From NCBI RefSeq assembly GCF_900108115.1, contig NZ_FTPU01000001.1, positions 62,001 to 126,000 on the forward strand: 64,000 nucleotides of DNA, written 5' to 3'. Numbering within the stretch: position 1 is the first letter of the stretch; each line of letters opens with the position of its first letter. Positions 17,671 through 26,499 of the stretch are shown one piece after another. The notes beneath the pieces are model-generated. The model saw only the letters and a list, made by a program, of their open reading frames with translations. It had not been told where the DNA came from and did no database searches. The position numbers and the translations under genes were made by a program. This DNA comes from Epilithonimonas bovis DSM 19482. GTDB lineage: Bacteria > Bacteroidota > Bacteroidia > Flavobacteriales > Weeksellaceae.

Positions 17671-18942
17671 TTGGTAATAAGTTTCCAAGAACTGGTAAAA
17701 CTCTTCTAATCGATAAATGTTATTAAAACCAAGATAAACCGTTAAGATCAGGAGCAACCCATATACCAGGCTTACCAAATTTTGTCTATCCTTCAAACTA
17801 TAAAACAGCCATCCAATCAATAAAGGATAGACAAAAACAAAATGCCCCCCGTAGATATAAGATGTATGAAGGCCAAACTTAAGAACGCAGTGGATCAAAA
17901 TATCCACTGAAAACGAAATCACAAGAATCCAGATCAGTTTGTTTTTATAATTATTTAAAATGCTCCAGATTATAAGGCCAAGCACAAGGCCGACAAAAAT
18001 ATAAGATGCAGCTGATGTATAAACATCCATAAAGAGAGCCTTGTAAAAGAAGCCCTGCTTATTATGATAATCTCTGATGACAAAACCAGGAAAAAGAATA
18101 TTGCCTCCGAAAAACCATGAACTTATCATGTCCCAAAGCGGTGTTACTTTTGGCTGAGAAAACTTGTCATATTGTTCGCCGGTTTTATTGAAGAAATTCT
18201 GAAAGTTAAAATCCAGCCTCAATAAAAAAAGCAACATAAAAACACCTGCAGAAACAATAATTTTTGATATTGCAAGACCCATTTTTTTCCAGCTCCGGAA
18301 TATATTTTTCTCAAACAGAAACGGAATATAAACCTTGACAATATTGGTAATGGTCAAACCACCTACTACAACAGAACCCAAAACGGTTGCACCAAAAGAA
18401 ATGGGTTTTTCACTCCGAATTTTAATCGCTGAATAATAATTGAATACCGAAAGAACAAGCAATGTATAGGTATAGGTTTCCGGCGTGAAAGACAGTAAAA
18501 TATTGGTAACAAACAGGCCATAAAAAGCCAATATTACAAGACTTATTTTTAGCGGGATACCAATAATATTATTGAGATATTTAAAAATCTGAACATTGGC
18601 TAATGCGACCGTAAGCGTGGAAAAAAGCGCTAAGACCAGCCTAAAAACGGCGTTGTAACGATTCCCGGAAAGCCACAACGCAAAATCCCTGACGTTATTG
18701 AAAAAGTAATTGGAAAGCGGATGCCTCTCAAACCCGCCGCCAGTCTGGATAATAGCCCGGTTATCAAAGCTAAAATATGCGTCCCAGGGAATTCGGTCGT
18801 CATAAACAATCCTGAAATTCTCTGCAATAAACCATGCATTGGCACCATACAGAATAACAAAAAACAAGAAAATCAGGATTTCTGTTCTAGTAGCTGGAAA
18901 AATAACCTTCAGGAAGGAAAACAATTTGTTGAGAATTTTCAA
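17668..18942 (-). CDS. Polytopic membrane protein, DUF6080/GT-C-like
   Basis: A 424-residue protein with ten or more predicted transmembrane segments. The first periplasmic loop contains YDDRIPWDAYFSFDNRA followed by FERHPL, a layout reminiscent of GT-C glycosyltransferases with an acidic first loop, and I recall similar Bacteroidetes proteins labelled DUF6080. No donor or acceptor can be assigned. The only plausible start is TTG at 18942; no in-frame ATG exists nearby upstream, and a -7 element TACTTTTG lies at 18959-18966. The gene is alone between convergent SPOR and the selO region. Confidence 0.7.
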   Translation of the reverse strand: MKILNKLFSFLKVIFPATRTEILIFLFFVILYGANAWFIAENFRIVYDDRIPWDAYFSFDNRAIIQTGGGFERHPLSNYFFNNVRDFALWLSGNRYNAVFRLVLALFSTLTVALANVQIFKYLNNIIGIPLKISLVILAFYGLFVTNILLSFTPETYTYTLLVLSVFNYYSAIKIRSEKPISFGATVLGSVVVGGLTITNIVKVYIPFLFEKNIFRSWKKMGLAISKIIVSAGVFMLLFLLRLDFNFQNFFNKTGEQYDKFSQPKVTPLWDMISSWFFGGNILFPGFVIRDYHNKQGFFYKALFMDVYTSAASYIFVGLVLGLIIWSILNNYKNKLIWILVISFSVDILIHCVLKFGLHTSYIYGGHFVFVYPLLIGWLFYSLKDRQNLVSLVYGLLLILTVYLGFNNIYRLEEFYQFLETYYQ

Positions 18943-18958
18943 GTTTTGATATTTTGTG

Positions 18959-18966
18959 CAAAAGTA
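18959..18966 (-). promoter_or_regulatory. -7 promoter element of the membrane protein gene
   Basis: TACTTTTG on the minus strand fits TAnnTTTG and places the transcript start about 12 nt before the TTG start codon. Confidence 0.45.
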
Positions 18967-19111
18967 AAGAATGATTTTTTTATTCTTTATGGGATGTTAG
19001 TATATTTGATTTATTAAACAATAAAATATTCTATACTAGAGAAGACCTCACAGTTTTTGAAAACCTGTGAGGTCTGTATAATTAAGAAATAAAGATTATA
19101 TTAAAAAATAA

Positions 19112-20647
19112 TCACGAACTGCAGGACAATTGGCTGCAACCCGTTTGGTCATCATATTTGGATGGCCGTTTTTGATTAAATTCCGGGAAGAGGTTTTTGT
19201 AAGGATTTTGCAAAGCTTCTTTTAATTTAAAAAACATGGCGTAATCACCTTTTTCTGCATCCTGAATTGCTTCGAACAGGAGATAATTCCTGAGGGTAAA
19301 TTTGGGATTTGATTTTGACATTAATGCAAGGGATTCACTCTCCAGAATACTATTTTTTATTCGTCTTGCCTTGTATTTTTCTATAAATTCAGACAGCCGG
19401 CTCAGCTCTTTCTGACTCAGATCTCTGTAAAATGCATTAGAAAAAAATTCGATATCAATCTCTGCAATCGGCTTTTCCAGATTTTGGAAAAATATGGTAT
19501 AATCAAGACCCAGATCCTGCATCATCTGCTGCCATTCTGTAAAAAAACGTTCATCTTCTTGCAGCACCTCGTCCAGGCCAAATTTGTCAGCTAACATTTT
19601 ATCATGCTCGATCCAGAACTGTTTGCCATACCGGTCCAAAATATTTCCCAAAGCCTCCGAATCCTCAATCAATGGAAAAACAGCATTGGCCAATGCTGCC
19701 AGATTCCAATGGGAAATTTGCCCCTGCTTCCCAAAGGCATACCGTTTACCGGGCAAATCTGTTGTATTGGGTGTAAACTCAAGATCATAACCATCCATCA
19801 TAGCATAGGGGCCATAATCAATCGTTAAGCCAAGAATTGACATGTTGTCAGTGTTCATAACACCATGTACAAAGCCTACACGGTACCAATCGATTATCAT
19901 TTTTAAAGTTCGATCACAAATAGCCTGAAACCATTGGAGGTATTTTTCAGGATTATTATCGTGATTAATTTCCGGGAAAAAATTCTCGATGGTGTAATCT
20001 GCCAGTTGCTTCAACAGATCGTTTTGTTTTCTGGCAGACAGCAGTTCAAAATGCCCAAATCTAAGGAATGATTCCGCAGTCCTTACTACAACAGCACCCG
20101 GTTCTCTCTGCGGATGCCCGGAATACTGTATATCCCTGACAACTTCTTCGCCGGTAAGCGATATGCTGAGAGCCCTAGTCGTGGGCACACCCAAATGGTA
20201 CATTGCTTCGCTCATCAGATATTCGCGGATAGATGAGCGCAGAACGGCTCTGCCATCTGCATGCCTGGAATACGGCGTTGCTCCTGCGCCTTTCCATTGG
20301 ATTTCGGTTTGTTTCTTGCCATCCGAGATTTCACCGGCATAGATCGCCCGGCCATCTCCCAGTTGCCCGGCCCAATTACCAAACTGGTGCCCGGCATAGG
20401 CTGTTGCAAAAGTGGTTACATTTTTGGGCAAGTCCTGCGCTGCCAAAAAACGCTGATCACCTTCCAATTTACCAAGACCTATTTCCTCTGAAAGATTTTC
20501 ATTAAAATCAATCAGTTTATTTTTTTCAAATTCAGCTGGTTGTACAGTGCAAAATAAGGCGTCGGGTGTTTGGCGCTGGATCCTATTCCCGGAAAAATCT
20601 CCCGGAAAAATTTTGGTGAAGTGCTGACTAATTTTGTTTATGTTCAT
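19112..20647 (-). CDS. selO: Protein adenylyltransferase SelO (YdiU)
   Basis: A 511-residue SelO pseudokinase, which transfers AMP from ATP to Ser, Thr or Tyr on redox-related proteins. Conserved regions include YAGHQFGNWAGQLGDGRA, TPYSRHADGRAVLRSS and VHGVMNTDNMSILG with the metal-binding Asn and Asp. The C-terminus ends in SQLSCSS; this is where many homologues carry a Cys-x-x-selenocysteine pair, and here the Sec is replaced, leaving a CSS end. It is separated by 41 nt from the PBP1A gene upstream and may share its transcript. Confidence 0.93.
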   Translation of the reverse strand: MNINKISQHFTKIFPGDFSGNRIQRQTPDALFCTVQPAEFEKNKLIDFNENLSEEIGLGKLEGDQRFLAAQDLPKNVTTFATAYAGHQFGNWAGQLGDGRAIYAGEISDGKKQTEIQWKGAGATPYSRHADGRAVLRSSIREYLMSEAMYHLGVPTTRALSISLTGEEVVRDIQYSGHPQREPGAVVVRTAESFLRFGHFELLSARKQNDLLKQLADYTIENFFPEINHDNNPEKYLQWFQAICDRTLKMIIDWYRVGFVHGVMNTDNMSILGLTIDYGPYAMMDGYDLEFTPNTTDLPGKRYAFGKQGQISHWNLAALANAVFPLIEDSEALGNILDRYGKQFWIEHDKMLADKFGLDEVLQEDERFFTEWQQMMQDLGLDYTIFFQNLEKPIAEIDIEFFSNAFYRDLSQKELSRLSEFIEKYKARRIKNSILESESLALMSKSNPKFTLRNYLLFEAIQDAEKGDYAMFFKLKEALQNPYKNLFPEFNQKRPSKYDDQTGCSQLSCSS

Positions 20648-20688
20648 CTATCAAAAATCCCGTCTCGCTAAAAGCGGACGGGAAATGT

Positions 20689-23046
20689 TTATTTGTTAAA
20701 ATCTATATCTTCAGAAGAATTAATGGCTTCATTAGAATGATCATCTTTTTTTGCTGGCTTATCCGGGACTATCTGTGTTGGATTTTTGAGTTCATCAATT
20801 GTTTGCAAGTCTCCTTGATCTCCGTAGCCATTTCTTAGATTATTGAGATCCGAGCAGCTTCCTGTCCAATTGGCTGGTTTTATGAATTTTTCATCCGGAT
20901 TGATATTCAGAGATTTGTCTGCAAAGACTTTTTTCATAAAAATTGCCCAAATCGGAAGTCCCATTTTAGCGCCTTGTCCTTCACCAGTGCTCCAGAAGTG
21001 TGTTGCCCTGTCTTCCCAGCCAACCCAGACTCCTGTTGCCAGCTTGGGAACAATACCTATAAACCAACCATCGGAATTATTTTGTGTGGTTCCGGTTTTA
21101 CCTGCGATTTCAACAGTTGCAGGAATTCCCTGTCTTCTCAGTTCTCCGGAAGCCGTTCCAAACTCTGCAACGCCTTTCATCAAATCAATCATGGTATAAG
21201 CATACATCTCATTCATCACTTCTTTAACGACAGGTTTTACTTCTTTGATGACACGTCCATTGGCATCTTCAATTCTCCAGATCATCTCTGGTTTGGTATA
21301 ATTCCCGAAATTGGCAAATGTGCTGTAGGCGCCTAACATTTCATAAATGGTAATATCGGACGTTCCCAGCGCCATCGGTAAACTGGTAGAAATATCTTCT
21401 GTAACGCCTAGATCCCTGGCTGTTTGGATTATATTTTTTGTACCTACCATTTCTGCCAAACGCAAGGCTACAGGGTTTTGAGATTGTGCTAACGCATTTT
21501 TGAGTGTCAGCATTCCGCCTTTTCCTGGTACGTGATAACTTCCTTTGTTAAAACTGGCATTGGAAACTGTGGAACAAGGTGTCATCCCCAGATGCATAAT
21601 AGCGGTAGCGTATACAAAAGGCTTAAAGGTTGATCCAACTTGTCGTTTTCCTTGCTTCACGTGGTCATACTGAAAATGCTGCCAATTGATTCCTCCTACC
21701 CAGGCTTTGATATCGCCAGTTGCTGGTTCCATAGACATTAGCCCGGCTTGTGCAATTTGTTTATGATAACGGATGGAATCCCAAGGCGACATTTCTACTT
21801 CCTCCTCGCCTTGCCAAGTAAATCTGGTCATTTTAACTGGCTGGTGAAACTCCATCATAATAGAGTCTTCCGGCATTCCTTCGGCTTTAAGTTGTTTATA
21901 TCGTCCGGTTCTTTTAACGGCTGACATCATTAGGCTATTGATCTGTGACTTCGAAAGATTGTAATAAGGACGGTTCGGGTTACGCTTCATTTCACTGTCA
22001 AAGTTTCTCTGAAGGTTGGTTAAATGTTCCTTAATTGCTTCCTCTGCATATTTCTGCATTCTGGAGTCCAGCGTAACATAGATTTTTAAACCGTTTTTAT
22101 ACAGACTCAACTGTTTTCCGGTTTCTTTTTCATAGGCGTCCAGATACTGCTGAATTTCTTTTCTTAGATAAAATTTATAATAAGCGGAATAGCCTTCTTC
22201 AACTGTTTTTACCTCATGGTAATCTACAGCAACAGGCGTGCTGACCGCTTTTTCGTAAGTAGAATTATCAATATAACCTGTATCCAGCATCTGCTTAAGA
22301 ACAACATCCCTTCTTTGTTTTGATTTCTCAGGATTTCTGTAAGGATTATTTCTTCTTGGTGCTTCCAGCATTGCAACAAATGTTGCTGCTTCCGGCAGGG
22401 TTAACTGGTTTGTAGATTTATTAAAATAAACCCTGGAGGCCATCTCAATCCCTTTTGCATTGAAAAGGAAATCCATTTTATTAAAATAAAGTGCTACAAT
22501 CTCCTCTTTGGTATACCGTTTTTCCAGACTTACGGCAACACACCATTCCTTAAGCTTCTGCAAAGCACGTTCGATTTTGTTTTGAGACGCATTACCCGTG
22601 AAAAGCAATTTGGCAAGCTGCTGAGTAATAGTAGAACCACCGCCACGCTCGCCACGGAAAAACACGGCTCTGGCAATAGACTTAAGATCTATCCCCGAAT
22701 GTTCTTTAAAACGCTCATCCTCTTTAGCCTGCAGAGCATAGACCAGGTATGGCGGGAGCTGTTTATAAGTAACGGGCATGGTCTTCTCTTTCTCAAATTT
22801 CCCCAACAGGACATTGTCTGACGAGTAAATCTCTGAGGCCACAAAAATATCGGGGTTTTCCAGTTCCTTGACATCCGGCATATCACCAAGAAAGCCTTGG
22901 GAAACTGCGAAAAACAATGCCGAAATCCCTAATACCAACGCAAAGAAACCGATCCAGATAATCTTAATCCATTTCTTGACCGTTGTTTTGGGTTTTTTCT
23001 TTTCCGGAAGAGGAAAAGTTTTTTGTTCAGGTTTTTTATTTTCCAT
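20689..23046 (-). CDS. Bifunctional penicillin-binding protein 1A
   Basis: A 785-residue class A PBP. A short cytoplasmic tail rich in Lys and Pro leads to one transmembrane helix near residues 28-50, then a GT51 transglycosylase domain with EDERFKEHSGID and GGSTITQQLAKLLF, and a transpeptidase domain with the active-site STFKPF, the SQN motif (ALAQSQN) and AGKTGTTQ. It polymerises and crosslinks peptidoglycan in the periplasm. It starts 13 bases after gldH, giving the ricT-gldH-PBP1A order known from other flavobacteria. The C-terminal tail is acidic and low complexity. Confidence 0.95.
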   Translation of the reverse strand: MENKKPEQKTFPLPEKKKPKTTVKKWIKIIWIGFFALVLGISALFFAVSQGFLGDMPDVKELENPDIFVASEIYSSDNVLLGKFEKEKTMPVTYKQLPPYLVYALQAKEDERFKEHSGIDLKSIARAVFFRGERGGGSTITQQLAKLLFTGNASQNKIERALQKLKEWCVAVSLEKRYTKEEIVALYFNKMDFLFNAKGIEMASRVYFNKSTNQLTLPEAATFVAMLEAPRRNNPYRNPEKSKQRRDVVLKQMLDTGYIDNSTYEKAVSTPVAVDYHEVKTVEEGYSAYYKFYLRKEIQQYLDAYEKETGKQLSLYKNGLKIYVTLDSRMQKYAEEAIKEHLTNLQRNFDSEMKRNPNRPYYNLSKSQINSLMMSAVKRTGRYKQLKAEGMPEDSIMMEFHQPVKMTRFTWQGEEEVEMSPWDSIRYHKQIAQAGLMSMEPATGDIKAWVGGINWQHFQYDHVKQGKRQVGSTFKPFVYATAIMHLGMTPCSTVSNASFNKGSYHVPGKGGMLTLKNALAQSQNPVALRLAEMVGTKNIIQTARDLGVTEDISTSLPMALGTSDITIYEMLGAYSTFANFGNYTKPEMIWRIEDANGRVIKEVKPVVKEVMNEMYAYTMIDLMKGVAEFGTASGELRRQGIPATVEIAGKTGTTQNNSDGWFIGIVPKLATGVWVGWEDRATHFWSTGEGQGAKMGLPIWAIFMKKVFADKSLNINPDEKFIKPANWTGSCSDLNNLRNGYGDQGDLQTIDELKNPTQIVPDKPAKKDDHSNEAINSSEDIDFNK

Positions 23047-23059
23047 TAATATCGATCTA

Positions 23060-23533
23060 TTAATTAGGCTTAATATTTTGAATTTTTACTCCTATATCTT
23101 CTATCCCTGGCAGAACATTTCTCCGCATAGCCTGTATCACTTTCAGAGAATATTGGCCATCCTGAGGAAAATTGTAATTGAGTTTATACTGGAACAAGGC
23201 TTCCTTTGTATCGCCAAAACCAGTTCCCAGCCACTCGCCATTCGGTTTTGCAAGAACATAATTAAGCGTATCCTGGGAAACAATCTTCTTATTATGCTCC
23301 AGTATCGCTATAAGCCTCAGGTTACTGTAGGGGTAATCATTATTATTTCTGACAATAAAAATAATATTTTTTTGCTTTTGAAAGTCATTAATACTGAAAT
23401 CAAACTTATGACTGGTCTTTTTATCCCACTTGCTATCTACATTTTGCATTACCACAGTCTCATCGGGATTATTACAGGACAGGCAAAAGAGAACAAGACA
23501 CAACAATGATGTTATTCTAAGCATTACCTTCAT
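23060..23533 (-). CDS. gldH: Gliding motility lipoprotein GldH
   Basis: A 157-residue lipoprotein. The start MKVMLRITSLLC and lipobox LFCLSC place the acylated Cys near residue 20. In Flavobacterium, GldH is needed for gliding and for stability of the type IX secretion/gliding apparatus. The start overlaps the end of ricT by 17 bases (an alternative ATG at 23524 overlaps by eight). A long open frame continues upstream to 23815 but overlaps coding sequence of ricT and encodes basic low-complexity sequence, so it is rejected as an extension. The gene lies between ricT and PBP1A. Confidence 0.9.
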   Translation of the reverse strand: MKVMLRITSLLCLVLFCLSCNNPDETVVMQNVDSKWDKKTSHKFDFSINDFQKQKNIIFIVRNNNDYPYSNLRLIAILEHNKKIVSQDTLNYVLAKPNGEWLGTGFGDTKEALFQYKLNYNFPQDGQYSLKVIQAMRRNVLPGIEDIGVKIQNIKPN

Positions 23534-24890
23534 CTTTAGGCGGCGTTTTCTTTTTTGGTTTTTTGAACGGCTTTTTATAATTTTTATTTTCCTGTGGCTG
23601 TCCCTGGCTTTGAGGCTGACTTTCAGGTTTATTTTTAGGAGCAGGTTTTCTGTTGTCCTGAGACTTTTGTTCCGTATTACGGTTTCTGTTTTCAGGCATT
23701 TTTTGTTCGGCATTTCGATTCCTGTTCTCCCTTTGGTTTGGATTTTTGTTATCCTGGTTTTTGGGTGATCTATCCCGGTTGTTATTAGGTCTTGGCTTTC
23801 TGTTTTTCTTTTCAAAACGGTCTACGCTGTTTTCCTGAATAAGGTCAGACGTTACCAAAGGGTTCTCAACCACTTTAAGATCTTCCAAGGCCGGCGCTTT
23901 TTCACCTTTTTTGTTAATGGCAATCAGCTTTTTGACCTCAGCGATATCCAGGTCATACCAAGCCATGGAATTTTCTACATAAGCAAACCACATTTTCTTT
24001 TTGAAAACATCAATTTTAATGCAAAAAGCCCTGCCCTTTTCTGTATTCAGCACGGTATTGGATGAAGGGAAATCTTTAAGCACATCCAGGTAACTGTCCA
24101 GCTCGTAATTGAGACAGCATTTCAGTTTTCCACATTGCCCTGCCAACTTTTGGGGATTAATACTCAACTGCTGATATCTTGCCGCATTGGTATTGACAGA
24201 CCTGAAATCTGTGAGCCATGTAGAACAGCACAACTCCCTGCCGCAGGATCCTATCCCGCCCACTTTCGCAGACTCCTGGCGGAAACCGATCTGCTTCATA
24301 TCAATTTTTGTACGGAAGGCTCCGGCATATTCTTTTATCAGCTGGCGAAAATCTACCCGATTATCTGCTGTATAATAGAACGTAATTTTGGAACCATCGC
24401 CCTGATACTCAACATCGGTAATTTTCATCTCCAGATGAAGGCCATAAGCAATTTTACGAGCCTCGATCTTGATGCTATTTTCTTTCTTTCTCAGCTCCTG
24501 CCATGTTTCCACGTCTTTTTGATTAGCAAGACGGTAAACCTTAAGAGGATTATCCAGCGTGGCATGTTTCTTTTTCATCTGGATTTTTACCAGCTCGCCA
24601 GCCAGGCTTACTACACCTATATCATGTCCCGGACTAGATTCTACCGCAATGATGCTACCAATATGTAAAGGAAGGTTGTTGACATTTTTATAATAGAGCT
24701 TCCGGTCGTTTTTAAAACGGACCTCAACATATTCAGAGCTTTTTGATTTTGATGAATCAATATCAGAAAGCCAGTCAAAAACACTTAATTTATAACTATT
24801 ACCACAGGTATCTACACTACTGCACCCACTGGCACTTTTTGTACCACAAGAATGGGAAGAATCGCCGGATGTTTTGCATCCACAACTCAT
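23517..24890 (-). CDS. ricT: PSP1-domain protein RicT/YaaT-like
   Basis: A 457-residue protein with a PSP1 core, whose Bacillus homologue RicT (YaaT) binds an iron-sulfur cluster and supports RNase Y. The core has the CGRELCCSTWLTDF and KLAGQCGKLKCCLNYEL Cys clusters. Two additions stand out: an N-terminal Cys-rich stretch starting MSCGCKTSGDSSHSCG, and about 100 C-terminal residues rich in Asn, Arg, Gln, Lys and Pro. The ATG at 24890 is chosen because an earlier TTG at 24917 overlaps the -7 element TAACTTTG (24915-24922). Confidence 0.9.
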   Translation of the reverse strand: MSCGCKTSGDSSHSCGTKSASGCSSVDTCGNSYKLSVFDWLSDIDSSKSKSSEYVEVRFKNDRKLYYKNVNNLPLHIGSIIAVESSPGHDIGVVSLAGELVKIQMKKKHATLDNPLKVYRLANQKDVETWQELRKKENSIKIEARKIAYGLHLEMKITDVEYQGDGSKITFYYTADNRVDFRQLIKEYAGAFRTKIDMKQIGFRQESAKVGGIGSCGRELCCSTWLTDFRSVNTNAARYQQLSINPQKLAGQCGKLKCCLNYELDSYLDVLKDFPSSNTVLNTEKGRAFCIKIDVFKKKMWFAYVENSMAWYDLDIAEVKKLIAINKKGEKAPALEDLKVVENPLVTSDLIQENSVDRFEKKNRKPRPNNNRDRSPKNQDNKNPNQRENRNRNAEQKMPENRNRNTEQKSQDNRKPAPKNKPESQPQSQGQPQENKNYKKPFKKPKKKTPPKDEGNA

Positions 24891-24914
24891 ATTTTGATTT
24901 TTATATACTGTTTG

Positions 24915-24922
24915 CAAAGTTA
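24915..24922 (-). promoter_or_regulatory. -7 promoter element for ricT-gldH-PBP1A
   Basis: TAACTTTG on the minus strand fits TAnnTTTG and would start transcription about 20 nt before the ricT ATG. Confidence 0.5.
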
Positions 24923-25258
24923 ATATAATTTTTGTTTCAGCTTTAGGAATATGCTTTTTAAAAAAACAATTTTATTAATTTTAAGTTAATATTATATTAA
25001 TATTGATAAATTGACATTTAAAATTATGATTATTTAACTATTATGTAAAATATCATGAGCGTTTTTACTATGGTTTACATTATAATGTTTAAAACTAAAC
25101 TAAAACTAAATACAAAACCTAAACAATACATTATCAATATATTAAATACAATTTTACATTAAACAATTATTCAATAAATAGCAATGTTTAACTTTTTTAT
25201 GAAATATTTATAATTGTTATTAAAATAATTATAAATTTGGAACATTAATAATAATTAT
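24923..25258. other. AT-rich intergenic region
   Basis: About 335 nt of very AT-rich sequence between the divergent ricT and OmpP1 genes. It holds the ricT -7 element at one edge and TAAATTTG (25232-25239) before the OmpP1 gene at the other. A run of aaaactaaac-like units occupies about 25087-25130. No hairpin, small ORF or structured RNA is evident. Confidence 0.6.
25232..25239 (+). promoter_or_regulatory. -7 promoter element of the OmpP1 gene
   Basis: TAAATTTG, 20 nt before the ATG. A TTG at 25214-25216 gives only a 15-nt spacer, so the -33 element is uncertain. Confidence 0.5.
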
Positions 25259-26485
25259 ATGAGAAAAATTTTTGTTACCATGGCTTTGGCTGCCGGTGTA
25301 GTAGCATACGCAGGAGGATTCCGGGTATCGCTTCAGGGTGTTAAGCAGTTAGCAATGGCGCATACCAGTGCCCATGCAGAAGATGCAAGTGTCGCTTTTT
25401 ATAACCCGGCGGGTATCTCATTTATCCCTGCAAAATTAAGCGTTGCTGCAGGAGGATTTGGTGTTTCTAATAAAATTACTTACCAAAATACCAGCACATT
25501 GCAACAGACTGAAACCGATAACCCGCTGGGAACACCGATTTATGCAGCAATTGCTTATAAGGTGATGGACAATGTTTCCGTTGGTTTTAGTTTTTCTACA
25601 CCTTTCGGAAGCACCATAGAGTGGCCAAGCGCTTGGGAAGGGAAAGAAATAGTTCAGAAACTGGAACTGAAAAGTTATTTCTTCCAACCGATGATTTCAG
25701 TTAAACTGGCACCTTGGGCTTCTTTTGGAGCAAGTTACATCTATGCCAAAGGAAAAGTGGACTGGACAAAAGCTCTGACTCAATACGGCGGACAGCTCAA
25801 TCTTTTAGATGACACCGCTTCAGGACATGGTTTCGGTTTTGGTTTTTATTTCCAGCCAAATAACAATTTGGACGTCAGCGTAGCATACAGATCACCAGTA
25901 GATATGAAGGCAAAAGAAGGTAAGGCAACTTTTACGGTGCCATCTTCTCTGCTATCTAATTTTAATGGTGGTTCGGACAATTTCAAGGCTACACTTCCTC
26001 TTGTGGACGAATACACTGTTGGTGTTACATACAAGGTTACACCTAAATGGTTAATTTCTGCGGACTATAATTACCACGGCTGGGAAAGATACAGCAAGCT
26101 GACACTTGACTTCAGTACAGTTGCAGCAGGCAATCAGCCGAATGATCCAACCATCTCCGTATCACCTAAAAATTTTAAGAGTACTTCCAGTGTAAGAATT
26201 GGAACACAGTATGCGTTCAATGAGATGATTGCCGGTAGATTGGGTTGGTACTATGATCAGTCACCTTATGCAGACAAAGATTTTATCCCTGAAACACCTT
26301 CTTTTGACAATTATGTTATAACAGGTGGTGTAGGATTTAAGTTCAACAAACTTGGAGTTGATCTTTCCGGAGCGTATGCAATGCCAGAGAGCAGAACATT
26401 TAACAATCCTAACCTGAATTTTGCGGGTCAGGCAAAAGCTGATGTATTCTATTTTGGTCTTGGATTATCTTATAACGCATTCTAA
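25259..26485 (+). CDS. OmpP1/FadL/TodX family outer-membrane transporter
   Basis: A 408-residue outer-membrane beta-barrel of the FadL family, which takes up long-chain fatty acids or hydrophobic compounds. The signal peptide ends near residue 19 (AYAGG), followed by the typical N-terminal hatch region with SLQGVKQLAMAHTSAHAEDA and FYNPAGISFIP, then alternating strands, and a C-terminal strand ending FGLGLSYNAF with the terminal Phe expected for BAM recognition. It is followed after 14 bases by the SGNH lipoprotein gene, a pairing common in Bacteroidetes. The substrate is unknown. Confidence 0.92.
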   Translation: MRKIFVTMALAAGVVAYAGGFRVSLQGVKQLAMAHTSAHAEDASVAFYNPAGISFIPAKLSVAAGGFGVSNKITYQNTSTLQQTETDNPLGTPIYAAIAYKVMDNVSVGFSFSTPFGSTIEWPSAWEGKEIVQKLELKSYFFQPMISVKLAPWASFGASYIYAKGKVDWTKALTQYGGQLNLLDDTASGHGFGFGFYFQPNNNLDVSVAYRSPVDMKAKEGKATFTVPSSLLSNFNGGSDNFKATLPLVDEYTVGVTYKVTPKWLISADYNYHGWERYSKLTLDFSTVAAGNQPNDPTISVSPKNFKSTSSVRIGTQYAFNEMIAGRLGWYYDQSPYADKDFIPETPSFDNYVITGGVGFKFNKLGVDLSGAYAMPESRTFNNPNLNFAGQAKADVFYFGLGLSYNAF

Positions 26486-26499
26486 AATTTGAATTAATT

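Noticed and set aside
23534-23815. Open frame extending gldH upstream by 94 codons
   Set aside because: It overlaps the ricT coding sequence in another frame and encodes basic low-complexity sequence; the lipoprotein signal of GldH begins at 23533.
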